Part shown: piece after piece, positions 13,582 through 13,695 of the stretch
How positions within the stretch are numbered: the first letter of the stretch is position 1
How the letters are laid out: the number at the start of each line of letters is the position of its first letter
Source: Candidatus Delongbacteria bacterium
GTDB lineage: Bacteria; Delongbacteria; UBA4055
NCBI GenBank assembly: GCA_027858795.1
Contig: JAQICF010000179.1
Coordinates: forward strand, 1 to 13,695
Length of the DNA: 13,695 bases
Reading direction: 5' to 3'
The notes under the pieces: generated by a model
Database searches by the model: none
What the model was told of the DNA's origin: nothing
What the model saw: only the letters and a program-made list of their open reading frames with translations
Program-made: the position numbers and the translations under genes

Positions 13582-13695
13582 TTAAGGGCAAAACGACTTT
13601 CTATATTTAATATCTTTCTGCAATTCTTTCTTAACTTCCTTAGGACTTTTGTCTAAAATCCATAGATTTAGTCTTAGATTTGGGATATTCTTTCT
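13582..13695 (-). CDS. C-terminal end of an unrecognised gene (5' end beyond window)
   Basis: The minus strand stays open for 37 codons from the window edge to TAA at 13582-13584, encoding ...PNLRLNLWILDKSPKEVKKELQKDIKYRKSFCP. The position fits the cassette layout: the gene would end 64 bases from core 9 on the same strand as its neighbours. The sequence is lysine-rich, with one amphipathic helix (SPKEVKKELQKDI), and too short to identify. A chance open frame is possible. A 6-bp inverted repeat TGCCCT/AGGGCA (13570-13591) straddles the stop codon but has no U-tract. Confidence 0.45.
   Translation of the reverse strand, partial: RKNIPNLRLNLWILDKSPKEVKKELQKDIKYRKSFCP

Noticed and set aside
13570..13591. 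Terminator at the end of the right-edge gene
   Set aside because: The stem is only six pairs, has a ten-base loop, includes the stop codon, and no U-run follows on the minus strand.

Overview
The window is AT-rich bacterial DNA, probably from an uncultivated lineage of the FCB group (Cloacimonadota/Delongbacteria-like, or another phylum with type IX-style sorting tails). The evidence is three exported proteins ending in a 'NYPNPFNP ... LNSGVYFY ... KKML' sorting tail, GLUG-repeat surface proteins and a six-bladed beta-propeller protein. The phylum call is inference.

The main feature is architectural. Nine copies of a 63-75 bp imperfect palindrome (core), all in one orientation, begin with AACGG and end with AATGTT, with a stem TGGCAAAA/TTTTGCCA near the ends. 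They sit in every intergenic gap and cut the window into eight complete units of about 0.9-3.0 kb plus one partial unit at each edge. Each complete unit holds one gene, or one toxin-antitoxin pair. The two ends of each unit are complementary to each other, with a sequence private to that unit (GTTAGCTG/CAGCTAAC in A, GTTGTGAGC/GCTCACAAC in H). Complementarity at the two cassette ends is expected of integron cassettes, whose attC site is completed by joining the ends in a circle. Here it runs 20 to about 90 bp beyond the normal R box, often up to the stop codon. I read the window as an integron-like cassette array without a visible integrase, or a related unnamed system.

Layout, left to right: a SIR2-domain, probably anti-phage protein (cut by the left edge); core 1; unit A, exported protein of unknown function; core 2; unit B, beta-propeller gene broken by one in-frame TAA; core 3; unit C, BrnT/BrnA-type toxin-antitoxin, the only plus-strand genes; core 4; unit D, lipoprotein; core 5; unit E, GLUG protein with sorting tail; core 6; unit F, papain-like protease with sorting tail; core 7; unit G, second GLUG protein; core 8; unit H, tyrosyl-tRNA synthetase; core 9; the end of an unrecognised gene. 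No gene-free stretch exceeds 300 bp; what lies between genes is almost entirely cores, their arms and short leaders.

Units E, F and G share one frame of flanking DNA (arms of about 70-90 bp, partly complementary) around different genes, and their upstream arm carries a promoter-like sequence. Six of the eight complete units carry exported proteins, so the array looks like a store of surface and secreted functions, held with a toxin-antitoxin module, a defence gene and one housekeeping-type gene.
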